A stretch of 64,000 bases of DNA from Lineus longissimus (GCF_910592395.1 NC_088308.1:1364001-1428000), one strand, 5' to 3'. Counted from the first letter of the stretch, positions 39,007 through 52,180 are shown. Notes: a model not told the origin generated them from the letters alone. Numbers and translations are program-made.

Positions 39007-42000
39007 TCACCGTCGCCTCTTGGATTTGGATTGTTTTAGTCGCTTTTTCGCAGCACCCTGTACAGCAGTACTTTTCAAGTCCTCACCAAGTCGAGATGGA
39101 GTTTTAGCTTTCTTATTTTTTACAGTTTTTGCACCAACACTTTCAACATGTTCAACACAAAGTTCCTCAATATCGTCTTTTTCATTTTCCTCAGATGCGG
39201 GTAAAGTCTTTTGTTTTTTCGGTTTGTTTTGTCTCGTCACGGCCTGATCAGACTCGCAACCCGAATCGTCCACTTCCATTTCCTCTTCAGATGATTCTGA
39301 ACAACTCACTCCTCCCTGAAAGGTCAAGGACTTCATAAGTACAGGGTGTTACTCGGGCCATGGTAAATGTTATCAAACTGATGACCCAGTGTGATTAAGA
39401 AATGGAACACAGGTTATCCAGCATTGGTGAACTTAACTCAATTTTAAAACAGCTTGGCAAATTTCTCAAACCTCTTAAAAACCAAGGCGATCTGTGGAGT
39501 ATTTTACCTGTTTTTGAGTGAGTTCCTCGTCAGATATTTCCAGACTGCTGTCCATCTTTGCAGATCTATCCACGACAAACTGTGGGCTTCCAACCTCCAT
39601 CCTATCCTCAGAAGACCTGTTGATTAATCAGAAATAGTCAGTTGTAGAATTCTGCAGGGACAAGACATGAAAGGCAGGCATTGCACCCCACATGGTTGTG
39701 ACTTTGTCTTCAAAAGACTGATTTGGGATGAATAAAGTTACAATTAAACAGCACAGAATCTCTCCACACAACACGTTAATCACAGTGTTGATTAGTTATG
39801 TTTTTGTAGTTCCGTAGAAACAGGAAGTAGGGGATATCACTCTAAAAGAAGAAGAATATTTGCATGGCGGGAAAAGAAAAGAAAACAAGGAAGAGTTGAC
39901 TTACTCTGGCAGGCTGACTATTTTCATGCACTGTCTTGTATAACCAACAAACGTTGCCTGCTGCTGAAGTCGATTCATTCTCTGGAAATGTCGCTCAGTA
40001 TACGGGATGAGTCCTTCAAGAGTTGACTTGATATTCGGCAGCTCCAGTATCTCCTCTGGCGAGTACTGTTTCAGGACCGTGTTCAAGACAAACTGGGCTT
40101 CATGGCAGTGTTTACTGTTAGTGTTCCACTCAACGGCGAATCTCAGAACGGCATCAATTTGGTCGACCCGTAGCTTTTTCAATGTGATCTCGAGTTGTTG
40201 GTCTCCTTCAGGTTCTCCAAGGATTTCTGAAAAAGAATATTCACCATCAAAATGTAACCAAGGAATGAGCATTACTGCGATGATTTCCAAATCATGGCCG
40301 AGAATTTCATCTGTATATCAGGTATTTTAGATATCTGAGTTCATTGAGAAGAATCCATTTCATGCTCGGGTGAAGATACTAGATCCTGAATCCTCAATGC
40401 ATGTGACTATCCGAGTGAAGTACTTTACCCAAGGCCACAATGAACAAATTTCTGTAGTAAAGAGGCCAAGGCTGAACCCAAGTGCCCCTGAATGTCTCAG
40501 AGTTTTGGCAAGACCAATATCATCTGAGCACTTCTCACAAGAAAATTTGCACCAACTGATGGCTTCAAGGAATGTTGAACAGAAGAAACTTACGTTTTAG
40601 AATGGAGAGTACTCTGAATGGCTGCTCCAGTGTTATGGCAAGACCAATTGCTTTCAGGAACTTCTTCTCATGCAGGAAATTCATCAACTTCTGTTCCCTG
40701 TAAATGACATGAAAGATTAGCAACTACATGAATAACTTAGTCATTGTGATCAGCAATCATCTTTTCAGTCATGTCTACACTGGTACAACTCAGGAATGAG
40801 GACAACTTTCATCTCTCAGCATCAGATCATACTTTGTCCTTTTATGACAAAACTGAATGAAAGTCACATCACTAAATGTGAACCTTGCTTACCTGAGAGA
40901 CTTGTACATGAAGAAAGAGAGAGAAAGCTTTCACTTACTTCAGAATGATATCCTCCTGCTTGGCTCGTACTTCTTCCAAGTCTTCCTCAGTTGTATCCTT
41001 CCAAAGGATAATGTTGGAGTCTGCTCCACCCGTCACCAGCCTGTCCTCACCAGGACTGACTGCCATCGCCCAGATCTTGTCCTCATGCTCGTCCATCGTC
41101 TTCACACATTCATTATTCTTGATGGTCCAGAGTTTGACCAAGCCATCAGAGCCAGTTGAGATGAGCTGCATACCTCTGCTCATGAACGACACTCGCAGCA
41201 CAGATGTCTCATGGCCTTCAAAAGTCTGAAAAAGACAAACATAGAGCAGGGTCCACATTTAGAGTGTATAGGATATCTGGCACGCCACGGATTTACTGAG
41301 ATACAAAGGATGAAACAACATCAAAACGTTGGCCAATCGCAGTGTCTGGTGTCACATTGCCAGGACTTTGGATCTGTATACACAATGACATAACTTATGG
41401 TCAATAACAGCTTATAATCTTCCAAGGAGGAGGACTCCTGGAGTCTTTTGTTTTCACCTTATTTGAAGTTTACATCAGTACTTCCTTCACTGAATCTGGT
41501 CTATCACACAAAATCACACCAAACTCCATAAACTCACCTTGACACAACTGAAATCTGTCAAGGACCATATCTTGATATTTCCATCTCCTGACGACGTTAC
41601 CAAAGCCTGGTCAACTGGAGAGAACTGTACACACCAGATGCCTCGTTTGTGACCACGGAACACTCCCAGGAGAGCCAGGTCCGTCGAGCTCCACAGCTGA
41701 AAGAATAACAAGACAGAACTGTAAACACTAGACACCTTGCTATGTTCAAACACTGGATTTGTCTTGGCTTACTTCAGTCATTGACTTTGCGGACAGTGGC
41801 GAGTGCACTAATGAGGTCTTAACTTCTGCAGTGTTATTCACAAAAGAGATGGCACCTGATAAAGCTGATGTCACCATCAATATTTTGATATCATGCAGAA
41901 GATTGTGCGTTAATCTCACACAATATTTCCCACTCACCTTGGCCAGTTTGTCCTGTGAACCTGTCGCAATAAGTTTGTCATTAGGAGCAACACATATAGA

Positions 42001-45000
42001 GTTGATATCCTTCTCATGAACCTTCTCTGTCATCTTAGGAGAAAGTTGCAGATCACCATCAGTTTCATTAAGAGCCCATAGTTTAAGAGTGAGATCTTCA
42101 CCTCCAGTTACGAGGAAGTTAAGACCAAGTTTTGAGAATGCCACGGCATTGATGGCATGGGTGTGGCCTAGTCCCACGCTGATACACTTCAAGGTGATGT
42201 TGTCAGTATCCACTGACCAAAGGCGCACTGTCTTATCCTGTAAAGAAACAAACGAGATGATATGGATGTGATCCAACGTCCCAAGGAGAGCTGTACGACT
42301 GACATACTATCTTTATCAATCAGAACTACAATGACAAGGCCCCAAATCCCACCCAGTTCAAATTGTTTTAGCACTGACTAATACATAGCAATGTCTCATA
42401 CCTTGGAGCAACTGGCTAGATATTCCCCTTTCTTGTGAACGTCTAAGCACATGACGATATCAGTGTGTCCTTTGAGAATCTGACAAGACCATGTTTTCGT
42501 GTTGAACACCTTGATCAGTTCACTGTTCGTGGCGACAGCCAGGTATTCGTCTTCTTTACCAAGAAACTTCAGGTCCAAGATGTCGTCATTGTAGCCAGCA
42601 AACTGAAACAGATAAGGGATTTGAGTGATTGAAGGGAGTTTTATGGTGATGTCCTTTGAAGGGGGCGAGATTCCAGGTCGCTGGTCTCAGAGTCAGTTCT
42701 GGAGCAGACAGACGACCCAATTAAAATGAGGATCATGAGCTGTGTGCCATGAACAAATGTTCAGGCCAGTCGAAGTACATCCTAGATCAAATCATAACTG
42801 CAGTCAATTAACCAACAAGATTGTCTCAAACGTACGGCTAATAAAGTAGAAACCACATACCTGTTTTTTAAGGAAGAAATCGTCCACATTGTAAAGCAAT
42901 ATGTTATGTTGGAATGTGACCACAGCTAATGTATTCGTCTCTTTGATAAACTGAGCAGACGTGATAGCGTTCTCATTGACTTTCTCTTCTTCTTTCTTGT
43001 CTTCTGTTTCCTCCGTTTCTTCCTCAATCTCTTCGTGTTTCGGTTGAGTAAATACACAACGAGACGTCATGGCATTCCATACCTTCAGGACTCCTGACAG
43101 GATGAGACAAACACATTACTATTTAGATGGTCACATAATGAGTCATTTCACAGTAAATGAGTAAGGAGCAGCGGTGGCGAAGTGTCTCGGACTTTGGTTT
43201 CTCAAATCAGAAAATACGTTTTTGCGATTTTTATTTTCTGTTATCTAGGCTATACCAGAAATCCACATACCTTTTGCACCAGCTGTGATAAAATGGACGC
43301 CACCAGACGAGACGTTCAAAGATGGATAAGCTTTATCTTGCTTCAGCATTATAACGGACTCAACAGACTGAAATATAGCAAAGAGACATACTTTATAAAA
43401 TCAACCTGCTGTTCAATAATTTCAATGCGTTTTGAAGTCTTCCAAAACAGATTGATACAAGTTGTTTCTGAATATTCTTTGTAGTTTTAAACTTGAATAA
43501 CTTTTACAAATTGTTTATTTTCAAAAAGGATATTGAATCAGTTTGACCAATGTATATCAATATAAATCATACTAACCTCATAAACAGGAATGACTTTTTC
43601 TTTCTTCTTGTTTACCAAATCCCACACAATGACAACGTTGTCTCGTCCAGAACTGAAATGTCAAACAAGAGAGCTCAACGAAAAACTTCAAAATAGCCTT
43701 GTGTATTTTTTTGCCTTTTTTGCAAGTCATCACAGTCATTTGCAAAGAGACCTATTGTTTAGGGCCTGGTTATTCAGCAGGGCCAAGAAGTCTATTCATG
43801 GTACCGGTATCTGAAACACTCCAACAAAGACACAAATATTTCACTGACCTCAGAATTGAATGTCCATCCTGTGTGAAGCTGATACTGGTCACCATACTGT
43901 AGTGTCCTTCAAACACGGCCAGGCAGGAACTACTCTGCAAATCCCACATCCGTACTTTATAATCATCAGAGCCAGAGAAGAGCTGAAGTCTGGAGATGTC
44001 CGGATGGAATTCAACAACCCTGGAAAAAGGAGGAAGTCAAATGAATACTTAGCTGGGGGTACCTTGATTTAGCTTTTGACCAGACTGCAGTGAGTTTTGA
44101 AAAATAATTTCAATGCTTTTTTGTTGTTGTTTTCCTCACCTTACGACGCCCACATGACCCTTGAGGTTGTGAGTGACATACTGCTTGATGATGTCCCAGA
44201 CTTTGATGGTGGCATCACTCCCACCAGTTGCAAGCAATGTGGAGGTGCAATCGAATGTCATACTTGTGACAGGCCCCATGTGAATTGCCTGGAACGAAAT
44301 CAGCCAAATGATATTCATAAATGTGGTACTACTGTTGCTGAAGAGATACAGGGCAGGGAAAATGTCACTAACACTGTCACAACGGGCAGCTCCATGAAAC
44401 CAGACAAAGACAGCCAAAGTCATAACCTTGATATGCTTGAGAAGTTGTGACAACCTTCCATCATTAAAGAGGATGTACATTCAATCAAGGATCTTCGATA
44501 CAAGGTAGCTCATTGAAAAAGTTTATTCAGTTTTAAAAACACACCTTACACAATTCCTCCCTCAACTCAAGTATAAAACATACTTTGCAAAGACAACTTT
44601 GTCAAAAACATCCCGCCTACCTTCCATGTTCTCTGAACAATATTTTCTTTCCAGTTGTACTGTCGGAGTAGTGAATTCTGACTGGCAACAACCAGGGCTC
44701 CATCATCAGGACTCAGGGCAAAACAGGTCACCTCAGGGTCCTCCTCCTTCCCGATAGTCTGACACAGTTCTCCAGTTTGTACATCGAGAACCTTCACTAC
44801 CACACCACACACACAGAATAAATGTTCACCAGACTTCGAAAACTGAAAGAAATTGGATTCGAAAAGATTTCAGTAAGTCCTTTTGGATTCCAACTAACTT
44901 AAAATATTATGGCAGGTACATTCTACAAGAGGGTGGGCTGAATGAATGAATACCTTGTGGTTAGTCAGCTTCAAAACCAAGCCTTTGAAATTGAACTGTG

Positions 45001-45444
45001 CCTCATTTGCCTATGCAACGACCGAAGTTTAGTAGCCTCTTCGTCTTGGACCTACTAACTCAAACTGCCTCAAGGCCTTTGACAACATTTACCTGAACTT
45101 TTCCTCCTGTATAAAATGCATCATACTTCTTCGCCACAGATAAACTGAAAAAAAATCACGACACTGATTTAGCCCTACCAAATCTTGGCTACTTAAATTG
45201 AGTCAGGATGTCTGTTTTGCGACACCCTGTATTTTGTAAGATGCAGGCAGCATGCCAATCTGACCATGCGAAATAGTATTTTACGTTCTAAATACAGGCC
45301 CTGCAGAAACAAACTGGTTGGTTTTTCAAGCATTAAACTTAACATATCTTTTGACATTAATATTTTCTAAATCCATAGTCAAATAACTGCATGTGAAGGA
45401 GTAAAAGAGCGCATTTCTTACTTCGTTTTTAAAGTGGAAGCCAT
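39007..45444 (-). CDS. TBL3: TBL3/UTP13, WD40 protein of the small-subunit processome
   Basis: Sixteen exons on the minus strand, 5' to 3': 45444-45422, 45144-45093, 44842-44621, 44288-44140, 44019-43849, 43652-43577, 43367-43271, 43093-42861, 42602-42402, 42237-41938, 41696-41538, 41225-40939, 40697-40594, 40226-39905, 39616-39508, 39315-39007. They join to 937 residues. The start MASTLKTN..VAKKYDAFYTGGKVQ matches the family N-terminus. WD repeats are recognisable from GSDDYKVRMWD, GRDNVVIVWD, GGEDLTLKLW, GDGNIKIWS and GSDGLVKLWTIKNNECVKT. The Utp13 C-terminal domain (WNTNSKHCHEAQ, PYTERHFQR) follows. Human TBL3 ends soon after that domain; here about 138 further residues form an acidic then lysine-rich tail ending RLKQSKSKRRR. 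The protein acts in the nucleolus in 18S pre-rRNA processing within the t-UTP/PWP2 subcomplex of the U3 processome. Confidence 0.97.
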
Positions 45445-45839
45445 GTTTTTGAAGCACGTGTACAACCAGGGAACCTGGGGTCGAGGTTGGGCTTTAGTAA
45501 TTTTAGCCAATCAGAAAGCATATGTTATGTTTATGTTTACAATTTGCCCACATGGCTCGGAAAAGCACATGGGCATCGACCGTCAAAAATTTGTGCGAGA
45601 CCTGACGTCACTCTTGCTGTATCATTATTCGATTATTCCTATTTGAATGGCCTTGCCGCATAAGAGGTGAATGGCACTTTTGAGAACCAAAACTTGGAGA
45701 TGACGTGGACGGGAATATAGCAGCTCAGCAGTTGATTGATGAAAAACTGCTGAATTCATGTGGCTGTCTCCCTCAGTATGCAAGAGAAACAACAAACTTA
45801 ACTCAATCAACAACAACTCAAAACTAATTTTTTACATTC
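45445..45839. other. TBL3 5' flank / intergenic, no gene seen
   Basis: Contains the TBL3 promoter by position. No TATA box is evident and no other coding potential is recognised. Confidence 0.45.
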
Positions 45840-45845
45840 TTTATT
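45840..45845 (-). promoter_or_regulatory. Candidate polyadenylation signal of VTI1A
   Basis: AATAAA on the minus strand (TTTATT on the plus). Use of it would give VTI1A a ~1.6-kb 3' UTR across the otherwise gene-free stretch 45846-47447. Confidence 0.45.
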
Positions 45846-47447
45846 GAATTTCAAAGTCAAATTGGTCTTAGCTCTCAGAACTCAAAGGCAGGGTCCACAC
45901 ATGATTCTGGTTGTCATGTCACAGTTCAAATGACTTCATTGGTAACTAGTCACAAGCGTGTCTGTTAATTGACTTAGGCTTGAAATATGACATGAAATGA
46001 CGAGGGTGAAAAGCAAGCTACATGTCATGAATTTTATGTAGCTCTTGTTCATGACACATGACAAGAGACAATATGAACCCTATGTAGACCTGTCCGACAA
46101 GTCTAGATGATGCAATATATACATTATTTGGTGACCCAATATACATGATATGTACAATACATAACTTACTTTCTAAATACATAATTTACAATATCTATCA
46201 CATGCACTGCATCAAGAGTATTATAGTTGTACACTCTATATCCCTGAACTGAGAAAGTGGGAATCCTGAAAGATTGAAAATTCGAAAAGATTGAAAATTT
46301 GAAAAGACCTTTTCCGTCACAAGTCTATCAACTTGATTTACTTCATTTCCTGGTATACGTGATACATGCACAATGTACAATCTTATACTCAGGTTTGTGA
46401 CAAGCTCAACAAATCACTGGGATGTTGTGAAATTTTCACTGTAATCCATTTTTAGTTAGGATGCAATACTAGGATCATCTCTATTCAATATCAACCAATC
46501 CCGATAAGCAGGAAGTACGGTATGTAGCAGTGAGAATAAAGGAACCATTTCCCAGTTCCCTTTCAGAAACAATGACTTACAATACATACAATGTACACAA
46601 GACATCATCACTTAACAATCAAGAGAGATATAGCTTACATAATACACAGATATAATGAACACAAATGGCAGCGGTTGGTCTTATGTTTGGAATTTCCTAA
46701 CAATGAACAGTCTTAGGGTTGGTTATCCTCTCATCTCTCCAGGAAACATAAGTGACTCGGGTGGACTGAGAAGTTGTCAATTCTCTATACAGAAGTATTT
46801 ATGAAAAATGGAATATATTATATATCCAATAGAAGTTATGCTCTCAAGTTAAAACCCAAGCCATAGCAATCCCGATGTAACAACCAGCATCAAAGCCCCT
46901 CATGAGCAGTTCAACACCTCATTCAAAAGCATATCATTCCGCAAAAGAAAAAATAGGCACACCTTTGGATGCACTTGTAGCCAATGAAAGGTAAACCAAC
47001 ACAACATACAGCTTCACACCTCAGACGAAGTTCACCAACTAGGACAAGCATCAAAGCCAATGATGCCCTGGAGACAATGGCCCTATCTTCTTCATCAGTT
47101 GTGTTAAGCCAAGGAAGCTGCCCAAATTTCAAGTGACAGGACTGACATTTCAATCATACCCAACCCCATTCGTAATTGACATGTCCAAAACAAATAAAGA
47201 CTGTGAAATAAAATCAGCTCTGCCCCATCCATCGGCACGGTATTACACAAGGTGAATGTAACATCTTGCCACCTGGTCATCCATGGTTCAGCGCCCATTT
47301 CATAAACACATTTATTAACAGTTATTCCGCCCAGGTAATAGATGGGACTTCGTTGAGTTGACAGTAATCCGAAATTTGTCTATCCACAAGTCCAACGTCA
47401 GCTGAGATTACAAGGACTCCGTTTGAGTACAGCATGATATATCTGGA
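45846..47447 (-). other. Probable VTI1A 3' UTR / intergenic
   Basis: 1.6 kb without a credible coding frame, between the VTI1A stop codon and a minus-strand AATAAA. Treated as a likely long 3' UTR. Confidence 0.4.
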
Positions 47448-49817
47448 TCAACTTTTTGGCTTGACCATAAAATATATTGCAACGCCAACAATGATTATGA
47501 CTATTGCTCCAATTCCTAGCAAGACGATTCGATTCTGGATAATTCTGAAAAGGAAAATAGTATTTTCAAGTACAATACAGGCTACAGCAAGTAGATGAAT
47601 CAACATCTGTATCGGAGGCGGGGGGGGGGGGGACACATTCCCCTTGGCTGAAAGAAGCAGAGCATGTTCGATACCCCCTCATGTGCATTCTCATTAAAGT
47701 TTGTTTTGATATCTTAAGCATAATAGGAATTATCATAATTTAAGTTGTAAAACTATGTGCAGTCAAGTCAAATACACAAAGTATAAAACTGACAATTGGC
47801 TTTATAACTCATCAAATGCATTTGCCAAAGACGTCATTCCCCAAGCCAATATCAAGGCATCTGTCCAGATTTAGCGAATATCATCAAAGACGAAGCAGAA
47901 ATGTGTGGGATTCTCAATTCTCCTCACCTTTTCATCATACCAGTTAAAACTCTAGAGCTCTTTCCAAGGTGGGCATCTGTTTCTCGTAACTGAAAGGCAG
48001 GACATAGGGTTAATTCACCATCTCAGGAACTTTGGATGCTTTTTCTCCACATGGTTGCCAGAAAAGCGTACAGTATTGGGATTTTTGTTCAACTTTTCAG
48101 TTTCTTTGCCCACATCAGATGAAGTCATGAACAGGGAGATGAGTTACCTCCATGAGTCCATATACTTACTCTATCTCGAGAACGCTGGATCGCTTCTCTT
48201 TGGGATGACAAGTCTTCCAAAATTTGGGCACCAATTTGTTCCGTCTCCAGTCCAATTCTATAACCCTCGTCTAACCGCTTTGACGAGCGTTCAACCCGTT
48301 CAGAGTTATCAAGAAGCCTCTGACGCTGAAAACAAGAAAACATTGTTTTCAGATACACAATTTGAAATAATCAGAATCCACAGTTTTTCAAATGACAGAG
48401 AACAGGCTTCTAAATGGTAGTGTTACTTCTTGGAGACAAGAGGTTTCTTTTTATATTTGACTTGACACAAATATTTTTGGGCATGGAATGTCCTTGCGAA
48501 GTCAGATTCAAAGACTTGAATTAGGTTAATGACTGCACCTGGTCTTCCGAGTAACTGGAGTCATCATGGCCAAGCAGCTCGTCCCTACTCCTCACATCAT
48601 CGCTGAATGTAATCCTTGCTTTCCTCTGAAATAAAGATCACACTAAGTTACTGGTAAAGACTCTTTGTTTTTGCGACCTCTTAGTTCTGGGCTGAGACAC
48701 AGTTCATACCTTTTATACTTGATTCACTGAAGCTGACAGCATCATTTAGATGAAACCGGTAAGGCCCCTGCAACTAATCTGACTATTCTCCCCTGTTGTG
48801 TTATACAATAGGCAAACAACTCTCACATAATTGTCATCGTATCCAGTTCTGATCAATAATTCATTTTAGCCTTGAAATACCTAATTGTATCTCTTAATAT
48901 CGAGCCATGGGTTTATACTTACAAGGTCCTTTTCAAGTTTTGATAACTCTGTCTTGTAACTCTTCAATCTGGTGCTATACTTTTGTCGATCTTTGGGCTG
49001 CAGCTCCCTAATCTCCAAGTCCATCTGCTCAAGCTGAAGGTAGATAAGCACTAAATGACAGACAACTTCGAAACAAATCCAGTTAATTATATGATAAAGA
49101 GCCTGGATCCCAAGCTACCACTTGAAACCTCTACAACTTCTGAGTATTTCTGATCACTGATATCACAACTCAGGTGTTTCAACATTTAGTTTTATACAGT
49201 CAAATCATTCAGCAAAGAGCTCACCATTTTAAATCCTGACAGAACAAGCAATGCTTGCATTTGTTAATTGTTTCAGATATCATAATGAGAGGCACTCTTT
49301 TCTCGTAAATGACGTAAGTAATCCATGAATCACATTCTATTCTATTGCCAGTGGCACTGTCAGCCTCATCTCATGTAGTGATGTACGTAACATTGCAACC
49401 TTCCTTACCAATTCTTTTGTTTCATCAAGAAGCTTTTCAACATTGGCGTTAGCTGCTTGTTTGTCACCTGCGAGGAAAAATTGACAGAAATTTAGGATAT
49501 GATTTACTGTATTACATGTATTTGTGCCAATGCAATGCATTCAGCCATGGACGATAGGACATTACACTGTCTGTGTAGTGTACATTTTGTACAGGCCGGC
49601 CTCCGTGTAAAGTAAAATGACCAGTTTTCGACGTCATTTTAGAACCCTTAAAACGGCAGAAAACATCAATTGTTCTTTACGCAGAAACGTCAACCTTTGA
49701 CGTATGTATCTAACTTTACTCACTTCCACTTAGATTGGGAATTTGACCGATTCTTGATGTTATTTCAGAAGTAATATTGGAGTACTGCTGCTCGTACGAC
49801 TCCATCAAAGACGCCAT
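47448..49817 (-). CDS. VTI1A: VTI1A, Qb-SNARE of the trans-Golgi/endosomal system
   Basis: Seven exons on the minus strand: 49817-49724, 49467-49409, 49033-48923, 48625-48539, 48325-48170, 47989-47928, 47544-47448. They join to 221 residues (human VTI1A 217). The N-terminal three-helix part reads YEQQYSNITSEITSRIGQIP and LEQMDLEIRELQPKDRQKY. The SNARE helix begins LLDNSERVERSSKRLDEGYR, with ETEQIG (Q147 the likely zero-layer Gln) and RETDAHLGKSSRVL. The C-terminal anchor is IVLLGIGAIVIIIVGVAIYF, followed by MVKPKS. I chose the ATG giving MASLMESYEQ, which matches the family start. An upstream in-frame ATG at 49925 would add 36 unrelated residues. It mediates retrograde endosome-to-TGN fusion. 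Poly-G (G13) lies in the last intron near 47620. Confidence 0.96.
47620..47632. repeat. Poly-G tract
   Basis: Thirteen G residues in a row in the last intron of VTI1A. Confidence 0.95.
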
Positions 49818-50026
49818 CTTGAAATTTTGCAAAACATTGCTACTTCCGCTTTGGAGCCTCCTTTTCGATCCCACTGGAAACGGTAAGGATCTTTGGGATA
49901 TATACCGATTTAAATCCTCTGCCATCCCCTAAAATACTTGACCGATTTGTCAAATACCTAGATTTATCGATTCACAAATATCTTAACTATGTTTCAGACC
50001 TCTATAATTCTTGTTTTTGTAGCAAA
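49818..50026. promoter_or_regulatory. Shared bidirectional promoter region, VTI1A / RPL34
   Basis: Only 209 bp separate the two divergent start codons. Pyrimidine-rich words just before the RPL34 ATG (ATTCTTGTTTTTGT) resemble a TOP-like element, but the transcription start is not determinable here. An upstream VTI1A ATG at 49925 lies inside. Confidence 0.7.
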
Positions 50027-51592
50027 ATGGTCCAGAGGCTCACCTTCCGTCGTCGGCTCTCTTACAACACACTTTCCAACAGGAGGAGAATGTACGTAAA
50101 ATACACATAACATGTACACAATCTTCATGTCATATTTTGCATATCGTGTATCGTGTATTTAGCTTCCAGTCCCACAAGTCGTGTTTGCTGTGATCTGATA
50201 TAAGAGATCACGTTATCGAAGAGAGATATATGTTATGTCAGTGATTCTCACTACGTAACGTTATCATACGACACATGCTCCCCCTTCCAGTTCCACCATG
50301 CATGTCCACGATGTCCGGTAACTCTGACTCCGCACTGACTGCATGCTGCTCACTTTTTTGGCTGGGGCGGTAGGCCGGTAGGGGTGTTGTTGTGGCAACG
50401 TGTCCTCGCACCAGTCTGAGCCTGAGGAAGCCATATATGGTATAAACACCCCCATATACATCTGCATTCATGCATGAACTAATGATATTTTCTTCTCTTC
50501 CATACCTGACTCTTTGATGGCCCATTGTGGATCACAGAACCAAGACTCCTGGTGGAAAATTGGTGTACCTTTACAAGAAGAAACTTGGCAGCATCTCAAA
50601 ATGTGGTGACTGCAAAGTGAAACTTCACGGTGTAAGTATAACTAGTACAGACGGACTGAATATAAGAAATGACCTAACAACAGACAATCAATGGAATGAC
50701 CTGTCTGTTGCCACTGCGGTATTGGCCAGTTTGAGGAAGACGGCCACAATACAAAGTTTTCTGTTTGACTTTGACACAACGGATAACGGATGCAACATTA
50801 TTAACAAATTGTCCTGTTTTGTCATCCAGAATTATTCGATGTTCTGAAAGTGAGCTATGTTAAAATTGGACAATTCTTGGTCGACTGGACTAACTGGTCT
50901 TTGTTGTGTAAATTTTGTCTAAAGTGAGTGCTAGAGTTGAAAATGTCCAAATTTCTATTTCAGATCACCCCTGCCCGCCCAAGGGAATTGTCTGCCATGT
51001 CCAAGAGACTGAAACACGTTACCCGGACATATGGAGGATCTCGATGCCACAAGTGTGTCAGAAACAGGTGGGTGTACATTGTGGCAGCTTAACAAAATGT
51101 TGACCTGTCAGTGTCACTCAAAAAATATTGAATAGATAAAATTGTGTTCACCAATACTGGGTGGGGGGAACAACTTAAATGACCTTATTTCGTCATGAGA
51201 CCCAAAGCACCAGTGCCTGTGGAGTGAGAATCTTTCTAGAAGAAAAATAAGACCAGGATGTCTTGATTCGTTGACTGAAACGATCACGATGTCTTGGTCT
51301 CACTTTTCTTCCTGGGGGATTCCTCAGTAAGGAATCTGTGGGTGGTGGGAGTATGGTTTCAGTTTGTTATGTGGGGCCAGCCTTCATGACCTATATAAGA
51401 GAGAATAATAAAGTCTGGGGCAAAGTCACAATAATGAAGGTTAAACTTCATTCTTAGTTTATTTTTGGTGTATTCAAATTACTGACCACCACTCTTCTCC
51501 TTTTCAGGATTGTCCGTGCCTTTTTAATTGAGGAACAGAAGATCGTTGTCCGGGTGTTGAAGGCGCAGATGGCTGCAGAGAAGAGTAAATAA
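50027..51592 (+). CDS. RPL34: 60S ribosomal protein L34 (eL34)
   Basis: Four exons, 50027-50091, 50538-50631, 50964-51067 and 51508-51592, encode 115 residues (human 117). The start MVQRLTFRRRLSYNTLSN is diagnostic. Paired CxxC motifs KCGDC and RCHKC form the zinc site of the family. The C-terminus RAFLIEEQKIVV.VLKAQ is conserved. It is a structural component of the large ribosomal subunit. The AATAAA hexamer at 51588-51593 overlaps the stop codon, implying a very short 3' UTR as in many ribosomal protein genes. Confidence 0.98.
50678..50755 (+). other. Paired hairpins in RPL34 intron 2
   Basis: CAACAGACA (50678-50686) pairs perfectly with TGTCTGTTG (50702-50710). Eight bases later GTATTG.GCC (50719-50727) pairs with GGC..CAATAC (50742-50752), followed by ACAAAG. 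The two-hairpin-then-ACA order recalls an H/ACA guide RNA, but the hairpins are short and the hinge lacks ANANNA. Confidence 0.3.
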
Positions 51593-51593
51593 A
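51588..51593 (+). promoter_or_regulatory. Polyadenylation signal overlapping the RPL34 stop codon
   Basis: The sequence AGTAAATAAATG contains the TAA stop at 51590-51592 inside AATAAA at 51588-51593. Confidence 0.6.
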
Positions 51594-52044
51594 TGTACAG
51601 TTGTAATTGAAAAAAAAGACAAAAATCTTATACATTTGTTTGGATTTGTTTTGTTACATCTTGCAGGAAAGATGATCTGGTTACAGTGACGCTGTCATTG
51701 CTCCAGATGGACACACCATAAAGAGATTCCAGTTCTCCAATACACTGCATCTTGAGTTGGGAGTCTTCTGATTGAAACAACTGGTACCTAAATAAGAAAG
51801 GTGAATTCACAGTGGAGACAACAGACCTATTTTTGGTCTTCGTCACCAATATATTGTGCTGAAAACTCGGCCAGAAGCTGTCGCGACCTGGAAGGACTGT
51901 TATTGACAGCTTCAACGGCCCCTGACCATTTTTACAGCATTGGCTTTATTATCCCTCGTAAAAACTGCCGCTTATCATATAGTCGACCTACTACGGTACT
52001 TGCAAAGTATTATTGAAAAGAAGACTGTCAGTGATGCATGTATC

Positions 52045-52050
52045 TTTATT
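52045..52050 (-). promoter_or_regulatory. Candidate polyadenylation signal of SLC22
   Basis: TTTATT on the plus strand (AATAAA on the minus), ~130 bp past the SLC22 stop and ~450 bp from the convergent RPL34 end. Confidence 0.5.
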
Positions 52051-52180
52051 CAATAGCTCAAATATACTGGATAAGCGCCATACAGAAAAATGCGACTGCT
52101 ACAAGGCCATGTGAAAAATGTAACATGCTGTGAACTCAGCCAGGGGCTGTCACAACTTCAAGGAAAGATAATGCAGCATA

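Noticed and set aside
51230-51340. Hairpin in RPL34 intron 3 (AGACCA...TGGTCT) as a snoRNA
   Set aside because: The stem is imperfect, with no clear C/D or H/ACA boxes at the expected positions.
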